A stretch of 64,000 bases of DNA from Engraulis encrasicolus (Eukaryota > Chordata > Actinopteri > Clupeiformes > Engraulidae), in the NCBI RefSeq assembly GCF_034702125.1, contig NC_085867.1, positions 46,246,935-46,310,934 on the forward strand, in the 5' to 3' direction. The translations under genes and the position numbers were made by a program. The notes below the pieces were generated by a model that saw only the letters and a list, made by a program, of their open reading frames with translations, had not been told where the DNA came from and ran no database searches. This document shows, piece by piece, positions 31,501-43,192 of this stretch (position 1 is its first letter; each line of letters begins with the position of its first letter).

Positions 31501-32573
31501 GGGTAGAATGCCCTAATGTGGGACAATTTTTGTCACTTCAACTTTGGTGGTTTATTAAAATTTAATGACAACATTTCAATACAAACAAATTACACCCCTT
31601 TCATCCTATAGTTGTGCTCTAATCAAATAAAACCTTTAAAAACATGTTAAGTGTTTCTAATTTGAATAATTTGGATATTAATGTAAGATGGTCAAAAACC
31701 ATGGTTATCCCTAAAGTGGGACAATCGGTTTCCTAATGTGGGACAGTGTATATTAAAAGGTATCTAAAACATGTTTGTGTAAAATATTAATTCAAAATGA
31801 GATCTGCCACTCTTTAAGACATATCAGCTACACATTTAGAGCATGTTTTATGAATTAATTTTACTTTCTTTTATTGGTAAATATGACTGAGACTGTTTGA
31901 ACCCATTGCACATAATTGGTCACTTCAACATGGCAGCTCTATTTGAGGAAAGGACTTCCGGTTTTTGGACCCAAATGTTGTGTTGATAGCTGTGCTCCAG
32001 TAGATTAGGCCAGAAAGACTGAAATACACCTTTGATATAGATGTAAATATCCATTTTCTTATGTGGACATGGTGTTTGACTTAATAGTAATTGTTTGACT
32101 TATTAAATTACTACTTTTACAACTGTCCCACATTAGGAAAATCTTGTGTCCCACTTTAGGACGCACCTATCCTAAAGTGGGACACTAATAATATGGTTTA
32201 AAAATAAAATATGACATTATTTTATATACACCACACATTATTTTCTGATGAACATATACCTACCCAACATATTTATCAAAAAATTGACAATGTTGTTTTG
32301 ATTGGAATTGATTTATACCTTAAAGACAAATTTGGCCAAATGCTATGTAATTTGCCATTTGACGGACTTCACCCAGGGTCCTTCTTCTTAATTGTAACCC
32401 CTCCCTGGAGTATTACTATACATTTACTAAATCATGATATTATGATAACAGGATGATAGGGCTTTTATTTGGTTATAGTTTTGTAAATATTTACCAACTT
32501 GGGGCAAAGCTACACCCCTTAAACCTTAAGGTGTCCCACATTAGGCATCGTCCCACTTTAGGGCATTCTACCC
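31501..32573. mobile_element. TA-flanked MITE C with iterated motif
   Basis: Ends GGGTAGAATGCCCTAATGTG and, inward from the right, GGGTAGAATGCCCTAAAGTG, each next to TA. The motif CCTAAwGTGGGAC occurs about eight times in both orientations (near 31512, 31710, 31732, 32125, 32148, 32171, 32533, 32550). Confidence 0.85.
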
Positions 32574-32583
32574 TATATTGCTA

Positions 32584-33536
32584 GGGTGAACTATGGTAAA
32601 TTGGGACACTTTTGGTAGATCGCAAAAAAAACCCACTTTAAGTTTAAAATACACCAACATTTAGTAATTGTATGTCTTCATATGGGTCTTGGGTACATTT
32701 CCATGTAGGAATTAGTTTTTGAAGTATGATATTTTATAATATATTAACATTTAAAGACAGTGAGACACCAACTTCGTTGTGAGAAAATGCTATGGCAATT
32801 TGGGACACCCTTTAATGTAAAATGGGACAGTCTGTTTGATTATCATTATTTTTGCACAAACTGAAGAATAATATCGTTTTTCTCTTGTTAACAGTAGACT
32901 AGGATCTTAACTATTTAAAAAATGATATAACATCCCTGAAACATTTTCATTTCAAGAGAATATTGAAGGAGTATGGCATGTGTGACTGTGGCCATGGCCA
33001 TTAGCATGTGGGATGCATATTACAATACAGGCCTATGGCGTGCTAATATGTTATGCTAACAGCTAACAGAAGCCCATTCTGTTGCTATGAGAAAACTGTC
33101 CCATTTTAGCTTAAAATATTGTCCCAAATTAGCTCACTCCACTATACTTACTAAAAGTATGTCTCCTTAATAAAGTAAAGACAAATGTGTAAATGTTTTG
33201 ATATTGAGTTAAACCTTTAGTAAAACAACATATATTTCAATCATATTTTGTACCATATAATCACTAATTCAGCCATAATATCCTTATGATCTGATAGCAT
33301 AATCGACATGTCAGCTAGCTAAACTGACAAGTGTTGGATCCACTGTCACTTCAAACCTTTGCTCATTTCTTTTATGATACTTAACACCAAATACAATTAT
33401 TGTTCCTTATACATGACAGTTGCAGTAACAATATTACATCCCATTTTGTGATTGGCTGCTAATATTTAGAAAGAAAACAACCCAAAACCTTATTTGTCCC
33501 ACTTTGGCTGATGTCCCAAATTACCTTAGTTCACCC
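32584..33536. mobile_element. TA-flanked MITE D with iterated motif
   Basis: Ends GGGTGAACTATGGTAAATTG and, inward from the right, GGGTGAACTAAGGTAATTTG, each next to TA. Variants of GGTAAATTGGGAC recur about seven times in both orientations. It sits 10 bp from MITE C and is plainly its relative, though the sequences have diverged. Confidence 0.85.
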
Positions 33537-33542
33537 TATATA

Positions 33543-33751
33543 TTAATTATGATTTTAACAAGCATGATGAATATTTCTAGTTTAAATAATTTCCTAAGTG
33601 TGACTGCTTAATACTCAATCATGATGCCAGTCCCAAGATGGCCTCAACCCTGCACTACATTTCTACCAGACATTGGGGTGGGTGTGTCCTGGTAGAAATG
33701 TAATCATGATTGAGCATTCTGCATAGAGCTTGTTAAAATCATAATTAATTT
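33543..33751. mobile_element. Small palindromic MITE E
   Basis: TTAATTATGATTTTAACAAG at the left is mirrored by CTTGTTAAAATCATAATTAA at the right, with inner CTCAATCATGAT and ATCATGATTGAG also pairing. Confidence 0.75.
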
Positions 33752-33776
33752 TCAATATACTGTAGAATTAAAGTGC

Positions 33777-33842
33777 TTTATTGGTAGCCTAGCGAGCTTA
33801 ACCCCTAGGGGCGTCTAGATTTCTAGGCTACTTTATTGGTAA
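33777..33842. repeat. 44-bp insertion with 11-bp direct flanks
   Basis: CTTTATTGGTA occurs at both sides of a short segment that begins GCCTAGCGAGC and ends TTTCTAGGCTA. The paired arm of the foldback element (about 31475-31485) has only one copy, so the segment is an insertion. Confidence 0.65.
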
Positions 33843-34332
33843 ATTATGGGCAAGATTTTTCAGCCCCTTTTGTTTTCTTACATTGCGCTGTTGTTACGTT
33901 CTTTGACCAGCAGATGGCAGCAGACAAAACAGACACTGTGATAAGACATAGACAAAAACATGTACTTTGAAGGCCAAGATTAATATGAAGAACTTTGAAA
34001 AACAAAGTTTTTCCAAGCTTGAATGTTTGATACAGTGCTACTGTACATGGGGTTAAAAGGGCGTTCCAGTCATCAAGTGCCCACATGGTTAATTTGAGGC
34101 CTGAAGTAGAGGGTACCGTAAGGTCATTTTGTCCAAAAGCTGTTTTTGAGTCCCTCCTATTCCATCATTAAAAGTCTGAGCGCCCTAATTTTTTTGGAAT
34201 ACACTGTACAGTTCCCAAATATGATGGAAAATCAATTATAACTCCCAAAACATACATAGTTTCCAAGATCTGGAACCCCAAAATGGCAAGACACTTCCTC
34301 ACGGTTTTCACAAATTCATTTTTAAGGCTTAA

Positions 34333-36838
34333 AGGGTAACGTTTAGGTTAAATGTATAACTAAATATAAACTGGATGTTGTCAGGAGAGGTGTTTTGAAA
34401 CATAAATGTGAAATTCACAGTCTATAACAAAGCCAAACTGCAATATTTTTATGAAAATGTATCATTTTACAGCTACTTCTGAAGTATTGGGCTCCTCACT
34501 GGCAGAGCCTCTATGACGTAGATAGAGGGAGTCCAACTAAAGTTCTGGCTCAGCTCTCGCTTGTGGATGTAGGCTTACCAACCATTTTGGTTCTAGTAGA
34601 GAGGCTGGGAAAAGTGGGCAGTTATATTGTATGTGGGCTATTGAAAATGGTCTATTACTGTGTTTGTGCATTGTGTTTTAAAAAAGACTACTTTAATATT
34701 TTTCCCAAAAACGGCATTTGCCGGGGAGTAACGACATGCCCGCCGCCTATGCACCCTCTGTCCATGGTGCTGAAACCGCGGCACTACTCCTATGTGAAGC
34801 GCGTTACAGTTTCACGAGGGGGTTGGCTTACAGGCTACAAAAAGACCAAACTATATAATAGGCTATGGTTGAAGGCCCTACCCTTTGCCGACAATGATGA
34901 GAAATAATATGGTCACTCACTGTGAGTGGCATTGCGTCAAACGTTTCCTACTCGGTGCAAAACAATAACTCATAGCACCCGAGAAAAATGCCATGTTGTA
35001 AAAATGGCATATAGTCTATTTTCAATTTCAGTTCACTGCTCAGTAGGCCTATTACATGAAACTTCAATAAAGCTCATCCACATGCACGTCACAAAACAAT
35101 AAACCAGGCGGCGGGACTTTCGATTATATTCCCTCCAAAAATGTCCGCATGTCACAAAAAACAGTTATTTGCATTGTCCGTAATTATACCAAACTAAAAA
35201 AACATTCCCGTAGGCTAGAAGAAATCAAGTCTTCAGCTGCTATAATCCTCGTTACAAAACTGAAACAAAAATGGCAGCACAAATATTACCTATATAGCCT
35301 ACCTATTTTTGCATTGCGAGCTGTCCACGTGTGTGGTGCTAGGGGCGAAATGTGCACTGGCAGCACTGGTCGTTGAGTTTGGGAGATGTCTTTAGTGGGA
35401 GTAGGCCTATTTGAATGTGTAAAACACGTTGGACATGCTTATGCTGGGCATTTTCAGTAGGCTATTGGGGAAGTAGATCGATTATTATTTTCCTGCGTCA
35501 TTGTTTCACCGTCGACCTTGCATCAGCATGCCAACGTTAGGCTACATTTGCCAAACTAACGTTGATGTGGTCCTGACATTTTGATGAATAGCATAATATC
35601 TCTACAAAATCGGGAGTAAATTGAATTGAATTGAAGTCTCCCAACAGGTCTTGCCAATCCATGAGGATACGGAAAATCTAGCACACCACACGCGGAGAAA
35701 GCGTTCCTTTGATAGAGAGGATACCTGCGTCTTTGTAAAGTGCTGCGCGCACGTTTGAGTGCCGGTTTTACAAATTACGGGGATAAACATGCCAGGTCCA
35801 AATTACTAACAGGAAAAGAGGGACGATGACAAAGGAGATGAATCGCCAGGAAGAAAGGGATGATCTTTCTCGCAGAGCAATGTTGTCTGCAAGAGCGAGT
35901 CTCGCCTGGTTTTGTGTAGGCCTATGGTTACGACACGCAATCCACCGCTGGACCAGCTGGCTATCAGCAATCGCCGCAAGAATCAAACCTGTTTCAAATC
36001 CTGGTCATCTCTCGTGAGTGTAGGGTAGGCCTACTGCATATAGTTAAAACATTGCTACGACCCAATTTGGCACACATGAGGGAACATCATTCATGGCCGT
36101 GAAGGCTAATATTTGGCGCAAAGTTATATCAATCCAAACTGCCAGCGTTTCTGTTATTTGGACAGGCAAGACTCATAGTCTCCTGTGATTATTTAATTTC
36201 AAATAGATACGCATCTTTCGCGGCTCACGAATGTCAGAGCAGTTTGATGCAACAGCAGTTTGATGCAATTCTGTTTGATGCTGTGCGCAAAAATGACCAT
36301 TCTCCTTCACCGGGGCAATGTGGATGCATGTCTCCCGCTGCCCGTCAACGTCTAAAGACAATGTCTCGTGATAGTGGTGGGACATGCAATGTCATCTCAT
36401 AATCATCTCATATGCGATGTAGGCTATAATCTCGAAGCGTGCAGACGATTTCATCTTGGCCAGTCAGAGATGGCACCAGCTTTTTAAAATGTCTGCACCC
36501 TGTGCGCCGGGAAGGCTGTTTTCTTAAAACTAATAAAGAAACCTGCTTCATCATTGGCGGGTATGCACTGACTTAACTGTTTGCGCAAGAGCCTCCAGTA
36601 TAAGCACCTGTTCGGCGTGATCTAGCACAGTCGCAACAGTTGCAACCTCGCGCATGCAACTCCATTAAAACGTGGACTTCGGTATGAGGTCTATTCTGAG
36701 CAATATGAACCAATCGAGTCGGCTTTGCTATTAAGCAAAATACTTCACTTATGTCTACTTTACTAAGAGGTATTTTGTGTAGGCCTAATATTTGGAGACA
36801 TCACCTTTCCCTTTCTGCAAAGCGCTTTCGGGAAGCAC

Positions 36839-36900
<62 letters not shown>

Positions 36901-37687
36901 CACACACGCCAACTCGTCCAACTCTCCGCAAGACGACGGCTATGTTTAATGTCACATGGCTTGTCTTGTTGGATAGGCTACCAGGCAAATTTGCAAGCAC
37001 CTTAAGTTTCGATTGTGCCGCTTGGAGAGGAGGCATTTAAATGTTACAATTTAGGCTATTAAAGTAGGCATCGCCTACACACGTTCCGATTTTTTTCTAA
37101 CTTTAACACGTTGTGCAAAATGAGTAATTTAAAACGCACCGGTTACTAAACCAGACCGGCTACTATACGGGGCCGGTGTCTATTTTTCCGATTTTTCACA
37201 ACACCCGGTTACAAAACGAGGCCGGCTACTATTAGGAGCCCGGTTACAAATCGAAGAAATACGGTAGCCTAATAACGGTCTGGTACACCCTCATGGCGCT
37301 GCTGCAGCGCATTGACATGGAGGAAACCTACAAAAAAATATTATTATTTTAAATAATAAAATGGTTCAGACGGTATCTGGTGGATACTGCCACTGTTTAA
37401 GGCCATTTAACTTGTTGAAATTTAGCCTATAGGTCTGGAAAGGTGTTACAATATTATAATCTGGCCTATTCTCTGCAGTGCTTAGTATGTCTGTAGAACG
37501 CGGCGACTCCCTCTATCTACGTCGGATTCTAAATGTTTGTTTAAAAGAAGCCGCCGTTATTTTTGACAAAGTTTTCTGAAAATGTTGTTTATGCAATAAT
37601 TCGATATTTTGACATATATCACATCTAAATGTATGTATTGAGGTTCTTAAAATGAGTTTTAGTGGTGTTTAACCTGCAAGTTACACT
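34333..37687. mobile_element. 3.36-kb TTAA-flanked transposon (piggyBac-like), non-coding
   Basis: TTAA lies at 34329-34332 and 37688-37691. Ends are AGGGTAACGTTTAGGTTAAA and, inward from the right, AGTGTAACTTGCAGGTTAAA. The paired foldback arm preserves the empty site (single TTAA at 31006-31009). A perfect 19-bp subterminal inverted repeat, GACGTAGATAGAGGGAGTC, lies at 34515-34533 and 37505-37523. No transposase-length frame was seen. It includes a CCGGTTACTAAACCAGACCGG-like block near 37138-37180 that may be part of another element. Confidence 0.88.
36840..36897. repeat. (CT)n microsatellite
   Basis: About 28 CT units inside the TTAA-flanked element. Confidence 0.97.
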
Positions 37688-38072
37688 TTAATATAGCCAA
37701 AAATAATCAGGGCATGCTATTTGTAAGTACATCATCTGGTAGACAGGTTCATATTGAGGGGCCATGGTGATTTTTAGGTCTGTATCTTCCTTCAAACTAA
37801 AACCAGGGGTGTCAAAATCTGCTTGTAAATTTTATATGCAATTCACATGCTTGAAAAGTGGGCATGGCACCCCAACTTTGGAGGGCTTCATCTCCGCAAC
37901 CGTTGGACGTAGGGTGCTAATACTTGGTATTCTTTCAATTGGCATCAAAAGTGTGAGATATCGGGTAAATCGGAGAGGGTCATGTGGGGAAGGCGTGTGA
38001 ATTGACATGGAATGACCCAGGTACAAGTCTGACGCCCTAACCGCTTACCCATGACTGCCATTATTACAATAT

Positions 38073-38513
38073 TGTAGCGCCGAGCCCCTTGAGTGGACTG
38101 TGTGTGTGTGTTTCCCCATAGGATTCCCTCTCTGTCTATCTGTATGTGTGAATGGTGAATGTGTGTCTATCTGTGCGCGTGAATGTTGTTCCCCACTCCC
38201 TCGTGTGTCTTCTAGAATTGTGTGTGTGCCAATCAGTTTTTGGGGTGGGTTTTGATTGGGGGGAGGTGTCCGGGCGGGAATAATTAAGGAATTAGATAGG
38301 ATGGGTATTGATAAGGGGCACTAATTTGAGTGTAGACGTGTACGAGTGTGAGTGCGAGTTTATTTATTATTTAGGTAGAGTGTTTGTTGTTTTCCTGGGG
38401 GACACCTCCTTTTGCCCGTTTTACACTGTAAAAGGGCAGGGATTAAAGACAACACTACATTGTATCTGCTGCCTCCGACATCCTTTTTGAAGTGGCTACC
38501 GCTCGGCGCTACA
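38073..38513. mobile_element. Candidate solo LTR
   Basis: A 441-bp unit beginning TGTAGCGCCGAGCC and ending CTCGGCGCTACA, with ATAT on both sides (38069-38072, 38514-38517). It has a late GGGATTAAAG that could be a polyadenylation region. TG...CA ends and a short duplication fit an LTR, but no second LTR or internal gene is present, and the duplication is low-complexity. Confidence 0.5.
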
Positions 38514-38519
38514 ATATTA

Positions 38520-39690
38520 TCACCCTAACTTACACACATATGACACTTCTGACAATTGGAACAAAATGTGTTCCTGACACAGTTCCTTACAGAGTAGGCC
38601 TACTTCTCAGAGTGTAGTTTTGATTCTTAACACCAGAGAGAGCTGCTTAAAATGGATATACTGTTGTCAATGGTTTCTACAAAGCCCTTAAAATGGCATG
38701 TGAGAGTAAAGAAAACCTGAGGGGTTCTTGTGGCCACTAAAAACTTTCTCCTGCGCACCAACACCAACTTTCTCTTGACCACCAGGAACTTCCTCGTGCG
38801 CATCAGAAACTAGGTGCGTACGAGATACCGCAACGGCTACATGTGCATGCAGACAGCAATGCATTCTGGCTTAACATGTTGCATGATGGTTAGATTTCCT
38901 GTCCAACTTACCAATTTTCAATCATGTTGCGCTGACCAGGTGACATGTCACATGGTGTCAAACTATCGCGGGATGAATGCGACTGCAGTCGGACCTTGCA
39001 ACCCCTGCAGTTGCTTATCCTCGTTGATGCTCGTCAGCAGACTGCCTCCGAGGTCACGCACCCATGAACTGGTTTGCTAACAACTCACTCACGTGTGTAT
39101 ATGCGTCTTGTCTCACACCCCTACACAGATTTGAAAATTATTGAAAATTATTTTCCAGATTTCAAAAGCCCGCTGTTCAGACTGTGATGCTATTTGTTTG
39201 ACTTTCATTGACTAATTTTTGGAAGAACAATAAAAAAAACAAGAATGTCTTGAGACGCAATTGCATGGAGAAATGTTCAATCTACATAATTTAATTAGCC
39301 AATAATTATATATGGGGGTTTAATTTATTTTCCTATATAGAGATGACCCTGACCCTGGCTCAATAATTTTTTAAGACACAGTGATGACTCAAGGGGGGAG
39401 CTAGACAGTCCTGGGTGTCACACAGGTTGACAGATGTGTCCTGTGCCTATGCAGGGTGCTTTCAAATGCTATCACAAATTCTAGTTGAGAATACAACATT
39501 GAATAGACCCTGGGCAGACAACATAGTCACTACATAATAAAAAAATAAAAACCTTTTTTTAATTATTTATTTCTTCAAATGCTACTATTACTATGTCAGA
39601 ACGCTATAAAGGACTTTTAGAAAAAAGAACAACAAAATACCTCCTCTTAATGTATGTTCTCTACAAGTCTTCTGTTGTCCAGTCTTGCAC
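38520..39690. other. Intergenic, no gene recognised
   Basis: No splice-bounded exon, RNA gene or repeat unit was recognised; the longest frame (about 38814-39080) has no family features. Confidence 0.5.
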
Positions 39691-39897
39691 TTTAAATGTC
39701 TGTATGAGCAATGTCTACGTCCATACTGTCTATGTCCATGTATGAGTACTGTCTATGTCTATACTGTCTATGTCCTTACCTAGATTAGTCTATGTCTGCA
39801 TGGGAGAGCAAGAAACGCAATTTCAAATTCTTTGTATGACCAGTGCATGTAAAGAAATTGACAATAAACTTGACTTGACTTGACTTGACTTGACTAC
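39690..39897 (+). mobile_element. LINE 3' end with (CTTGA)n tail
   Basis: TGTAAAGAAATTGACAATAA followed by ACTTGACTTGACTTGACT is a typical truncated LINE 3' terminus. GTCTATGTCCATACT-type short repeats precede it. Confidence 0.65.
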
Positions 39898-40346
39898 ATA
39901 TTAATTTATGAGGATGTGGGCCTTTTGTGCATGTTCTTTCCCTTTTCCACCACAAGATGTCGCTATGTTGCCAGTTCGTGTTCTTTGTCACAGTTTTGAA
40001 GGCTCGCAAAGTAGACTGTGTGGAGGTGGACTCTCCATTAGGCAAACCTAGCCTAGGTCCCCAACCAAATCTGTACTTCAGAGTGGGTCCCAGCTGTCAC
40101 ACCAGTCGTGGTAAGAGCACAAAAACGGTCCCCATGTTAATATTTCGCCCTAAAAGGGCTATATCCACCCCAGTACACCTGTGTCTAATAATAAGAATGG
40201 AAATCATACAACCATGCCTTATTCTTGGGGAATATGCCAAGACCATGGTTAAGTAGTAATACAGGTTATGTTGACCTTGACGTGGTAGTAACCATGTCCT
40301 TGGCATACTCCCCTGTGGTTAATATAAGCATAGAAATCATGCATTC

Positions 40347-40509
40347 GGCCGAGCCACGGCTCAATCAGCTCGGCACTGAACTGCTGCACCGGCGACCCGG
40401 TTCGATTCCGACCCAGGTCATTTGCACAGACTTCCCCGTCTCTCTCTCTCCCAACTTGCTTCCTGTCACTCTCCAACTGCCTGTCACAAAAATAGAGACG
40501 TTTTTTTTT
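40347..40509 (+). mobile_element. tRNA-derived SINE with 13-bp target duplication
   Basis: Head GGCCGAGCCACGGCTCAATC with A box, B box GGTTCGATTCC near 40399, a pyrimidine-rich body and an A/T-rich end. AAATCATGCATTC flanks it at 40334-40346 and 40510-40522, as target-primed reverse transcription leaves. Confidence 0.9.
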
Positions 40510-40579
40510 AAATCATGCATTCATGCCTTATTGTTTTGGGAGACACTCTCAGACACTGGAGGCTTGAACATGTAACCTT

Positions 40580-40815
40580 TCAGAGCTGTGGTGTAATGGT
40601 TAGGGGGTTGGACTGTAGATCACAGGGTGGCAGGTTCAAATCCCACCCTCTACTCTCTTCCTCCATCCATGGCTAAAGTGCCCTTGAACAAGGCACCTAA
40701 ACCCACACTGTTTCAGGGACTGGAACCAATACCCTGTAACTACTTGTATATCTCTATCTGTGAGTCTCTTTGGATAAAAGTGTCAGCTAAGTGTAATACA
40801 TTGTAATGCAATGCA
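40580..40815 (+). mobile_element. Full-length tRNA-derived SINE
   Basis: A box in TGTAATGGTTAGGGGGTTGG, B box GGTTCAAATCC near 40633, body with GCCCTTGAACAAGGCACCTA, and tail GTGTCAGCTAAGTGTAATAC. Same family as 26990-27482. Confidence 0.85.
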
Positions 40816-41363
40816 TGTCTGCCACTTGCTGTCATGCTTATGTTTTTCGTTTTAAATTGGATGTGATTTTCATTTGAACAGATTTTGCCCCTTTGGTTGA
40901 TGTTGTCTTTATCTTTTGTAGCAATACCGTGCAATTGCATTTTCTGTTCTCTGTAAGCCCTCCCTTGGATTGCTTTGGTGCTTTATAACACACTTACCAA
41001 TTTGCACCTGCGGGAAGTTTCACTAGAATGACATTTGAAATGCAAGTAATCCACATCGCTGAAGCATTACACTTCAATTACAATAAATGGATTTTAAAGA
41101 AAGTCACTATTCTTTTCGCCATTAGACCATCTTTGGTGCAAGTAGGGGAACATCCATCTCTTGATTTTATTTGGGTTAATAAAGTGGAGGGGTACAGTAT
41201 GTTCCTTAGCAGTCAGGTGGCACTAAGATATGCCCTGTTAAATTAAAAAAATACATTTTACCATCCATTCATTTTTGTATCCCTTTCCAGGTTTTGTTCT
41301 TAGAGGTAACAATGACGTTTCTATTGTGTTTTTGCAAATGCCATGGTATCTCTATTTAATTCC

Positions 41364-41815
41364 ACATGCAACACAACACAACACAACACAACACAACACA
41401 TCTCAACACAACACAACACAACACAACACAGCACAGCACAAGACAACCCCAGTCAACACAGCAAACCTCACAACACAACACAACACAACACAACACAACA
41501 CAACACAACACAGCACAGCACAGCACAGCACAGCACAGCACAGCACAGCACAGCACAGCACAGCACAGCACAGCACAGCACAACAGCATACCACAGCACA
41601 ACACAACACAGCACAGCACAGCACAGCACAGCACAGCACAGCACAGCACAGCACAGCACAACACAACACAACACAACACAACACAACACAACACAACACA
41701 ACACAACACAACACAACACAGCACAGCACAGCACAGCACAGCACAGCACAGCACAGCACAGCACAGCACAGCACAGCACAACACAACACAACACAACACA
41801 ACACCTCAACACCTC
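41364..41815. repeat. Pentanucleotide satellite with alternating blocks
   Basis: About 90 units of AACAC or AGCAC. The two variants come in homogeneous blocks (AACAC, then AGCAC from about 41510, AACAC and AGCAC around 41600, AACAC 41660-41718, AGCAC 41720-41778, AACAC to the end). The frames run open in most phases only because no stop fits the unit. Confidence 0.97.
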
Positions 41816-42303
41816 AACACAACAGCATACCACAACACAAGACAGCCCTCTCCCTCTGATTCGCTTCTGAAAAGTAACTGTGGTGTGTTGACATCATTAG
41901 TTACCACCAATATATCGACGGAGGCGCTCAACTGCAACTACACTGCACCTCATAAGTCGTTTTGTGCTTGTCTAAATTACGGCTGATGGGAATGATGCTA
42001 TAGCCTACCGCCTCATGCAGGGCTGCACTGGGGACGAAAATCAGGACGGGCATTTTCAGCCAAGACTGGTCCCTGTGAGCCTGGGAACTCCCATACTGCC
42101 TTTAGTTCTACACAATCGTTTCCATTTGAAAGAAAGTCTGGCGAGGATGACTCATAACGTCCAAGATCATGGGCCCTGTGTCATAATGGCCAAGCATTCC
42201 GACCTTAACAGTTTCTCTGCCCAATCAGAGAGCAGGGCAGTGTGTCATAATAGCCAAGTATTCTGCCCCCTACGGAATTTACAATAGGCAACTCCCCAGA
42301 CCT

Positions 42304-43019
42304 AATACAATACAATACAATACAATATCTTTTATTTGTCATTGTGACAAGCACAACGAAATTGTGCATTCCTTGTTGAAGCAAAAATAAATAAAAAATA
42401 AGAATAAAAATGAAATAAAAAAATGGAATAAAAAGAATGGTATGTATATAAAAACTATGCTTTTGATGCAAAATTCAGTTCTGTGATGGCCGCTGCATAG
42501 AAACTGTTTTTCAGTCTGTTTGTCCTTGTCTTAATGGACCTGAATCTCCTGCCCGATGGCAGCAATTCAAAAAGACTGTGACCTGGGTGGGATGTGTCTC
42601 TCAGAATGCACTTGGCCTTTTTTAGGCAGCGGGTGCTGTGTAGGCCCTCCAAAGATGGAAGAGGGCAGCCAATAATGTTCTCTGCAGCCTTTATGACCCC
42701 CTGGAGCTCTTTCCTCTGTGCCACAGTGCAGCCTGGGAACCACACACAAAGACAATATGTCAATATGCTCTCCACTGAGCAGCGGTAGAAGGACACAAGC
42801 AGCTTCTGACAGATGTTGTTTTTCCTAAGTATTCTTAGGAAATAAAGTCTTTGCTGTGCCTTCTTCACAAGCCCAGTGGTGTTGACACCCCAGGTCAGGT
42901 CCTCGCTGATGTGAACTCCCAGGAAACGGAAGTCTGACACCCTCTCTACACTTGTGATTAGGTCTGGTGTAAACCAGGCAAGTCCATCAGGCATTGGGAG
43001 AGACAATGAAGCCTGTGAC
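42304..43019 (-). pseudogene. 5'-truncated LINE: C-terminal part of ORF2 reverse transcriptase plus 3' tail
   Basis: The minus-strand frame 43006-42455 (183 codons) has the usual end of teleost L2/CR1-like reverse transcriptases: FRFLGVHISEDLTW, then VKKAQQRLYFLRILRK, YCLCVWFPG and HSLFELLPSGRRFRSIKTRT. The 3' part ends with AATAAAAGATATTGTATTGT-type repeats (42304-42335). The catalytic palm (the YADD region) is missing, so the copy is dead, although this stretch has kept its frame. The right border coincides with a hAT MITE insertion. Confidence 0.88.
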
Positions 43020-43192
43020 CAGAGGCGATTCTAGGGGTCAGATGGGGCCCCATGCAAAAATGCAAAAATAATGAACATTTGTACCAAAATCGCCACTGCT
43101 GTGGTAAAGTGTGGGCTGTGTTTCACTATCTAGTAGGGACTTGGGTGCCCCAAGCGGCTGCCTGTCTTGCCTGGTGGCGAGATGCACCTCTG
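43020..43192. mobile_element. hAT MITE with 8-bp target duplication
   Basis: Starts CAGAGGCGATTCTAGGG and ends GATGCACCTCTG. CCTGTGAC flanks both sides (43012-43019, 43193-43200). Confidence 0.9.

Larger units (their letters stand above)
30660..38018. mobile_element. Long-arm foldback transposon with five internal insertions
   Basis: Ends GGGTTATTCCATGTCAATTC (left) and GGGTCATTCCATGTCAATTC (read inward from the right), with AGGT outside both (30656-30659, 38019-38022). The left arm 30660-31500 is matched in reverse by 37688-38018 plus 33757-34332. Without the insertions at 31501-32573, 32584-33536, about 33543-33751, about 33788-33830 and 34333-37687 the element would be an almost loop-free palindrome of about 1.7 kb. 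No transposase frame is present. Confidence 0.85.
30440..38062 (-). mobile_element. tRNA-derived SINE split by a 7.36-kb nested insertion
   Basis: Read on the minus strand, 38062-38019 gives a tRNA-like head with A box GGTAAGCGGTTAGGGCG. The sequence then resumes at 30659 with B box GGTTCGACTCCCG (about 30635-30647) and continues to the tail CGCAATTTCGTTGTGTGCAG near 30470. Everything between 30660 and 38018 is the foldback element described separately, inserted between the two promoter boxes with a 4-bp AGGT duplication. Confidence 0.7.

Noticed and set aside
34563..35376. Transposase for the 3.36-kb TTAA element
   Set aside because: The frames here (up to 114 codons) show no catalytic Asp pattern or zinc-finger motif I can recognise, and are at the length expected by chance.
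38814..39080. 88-codon plus-strand frame with several Cys
   Set aside because: Cys spacing matches no domain I know and there are no splice or promoter signals.
41275..41986. Overlapping frames of 120-206 codons on both strands
   Set aside because: Produced by the pentanucleotide array; low complexity, no start context and open in nearly every phase.
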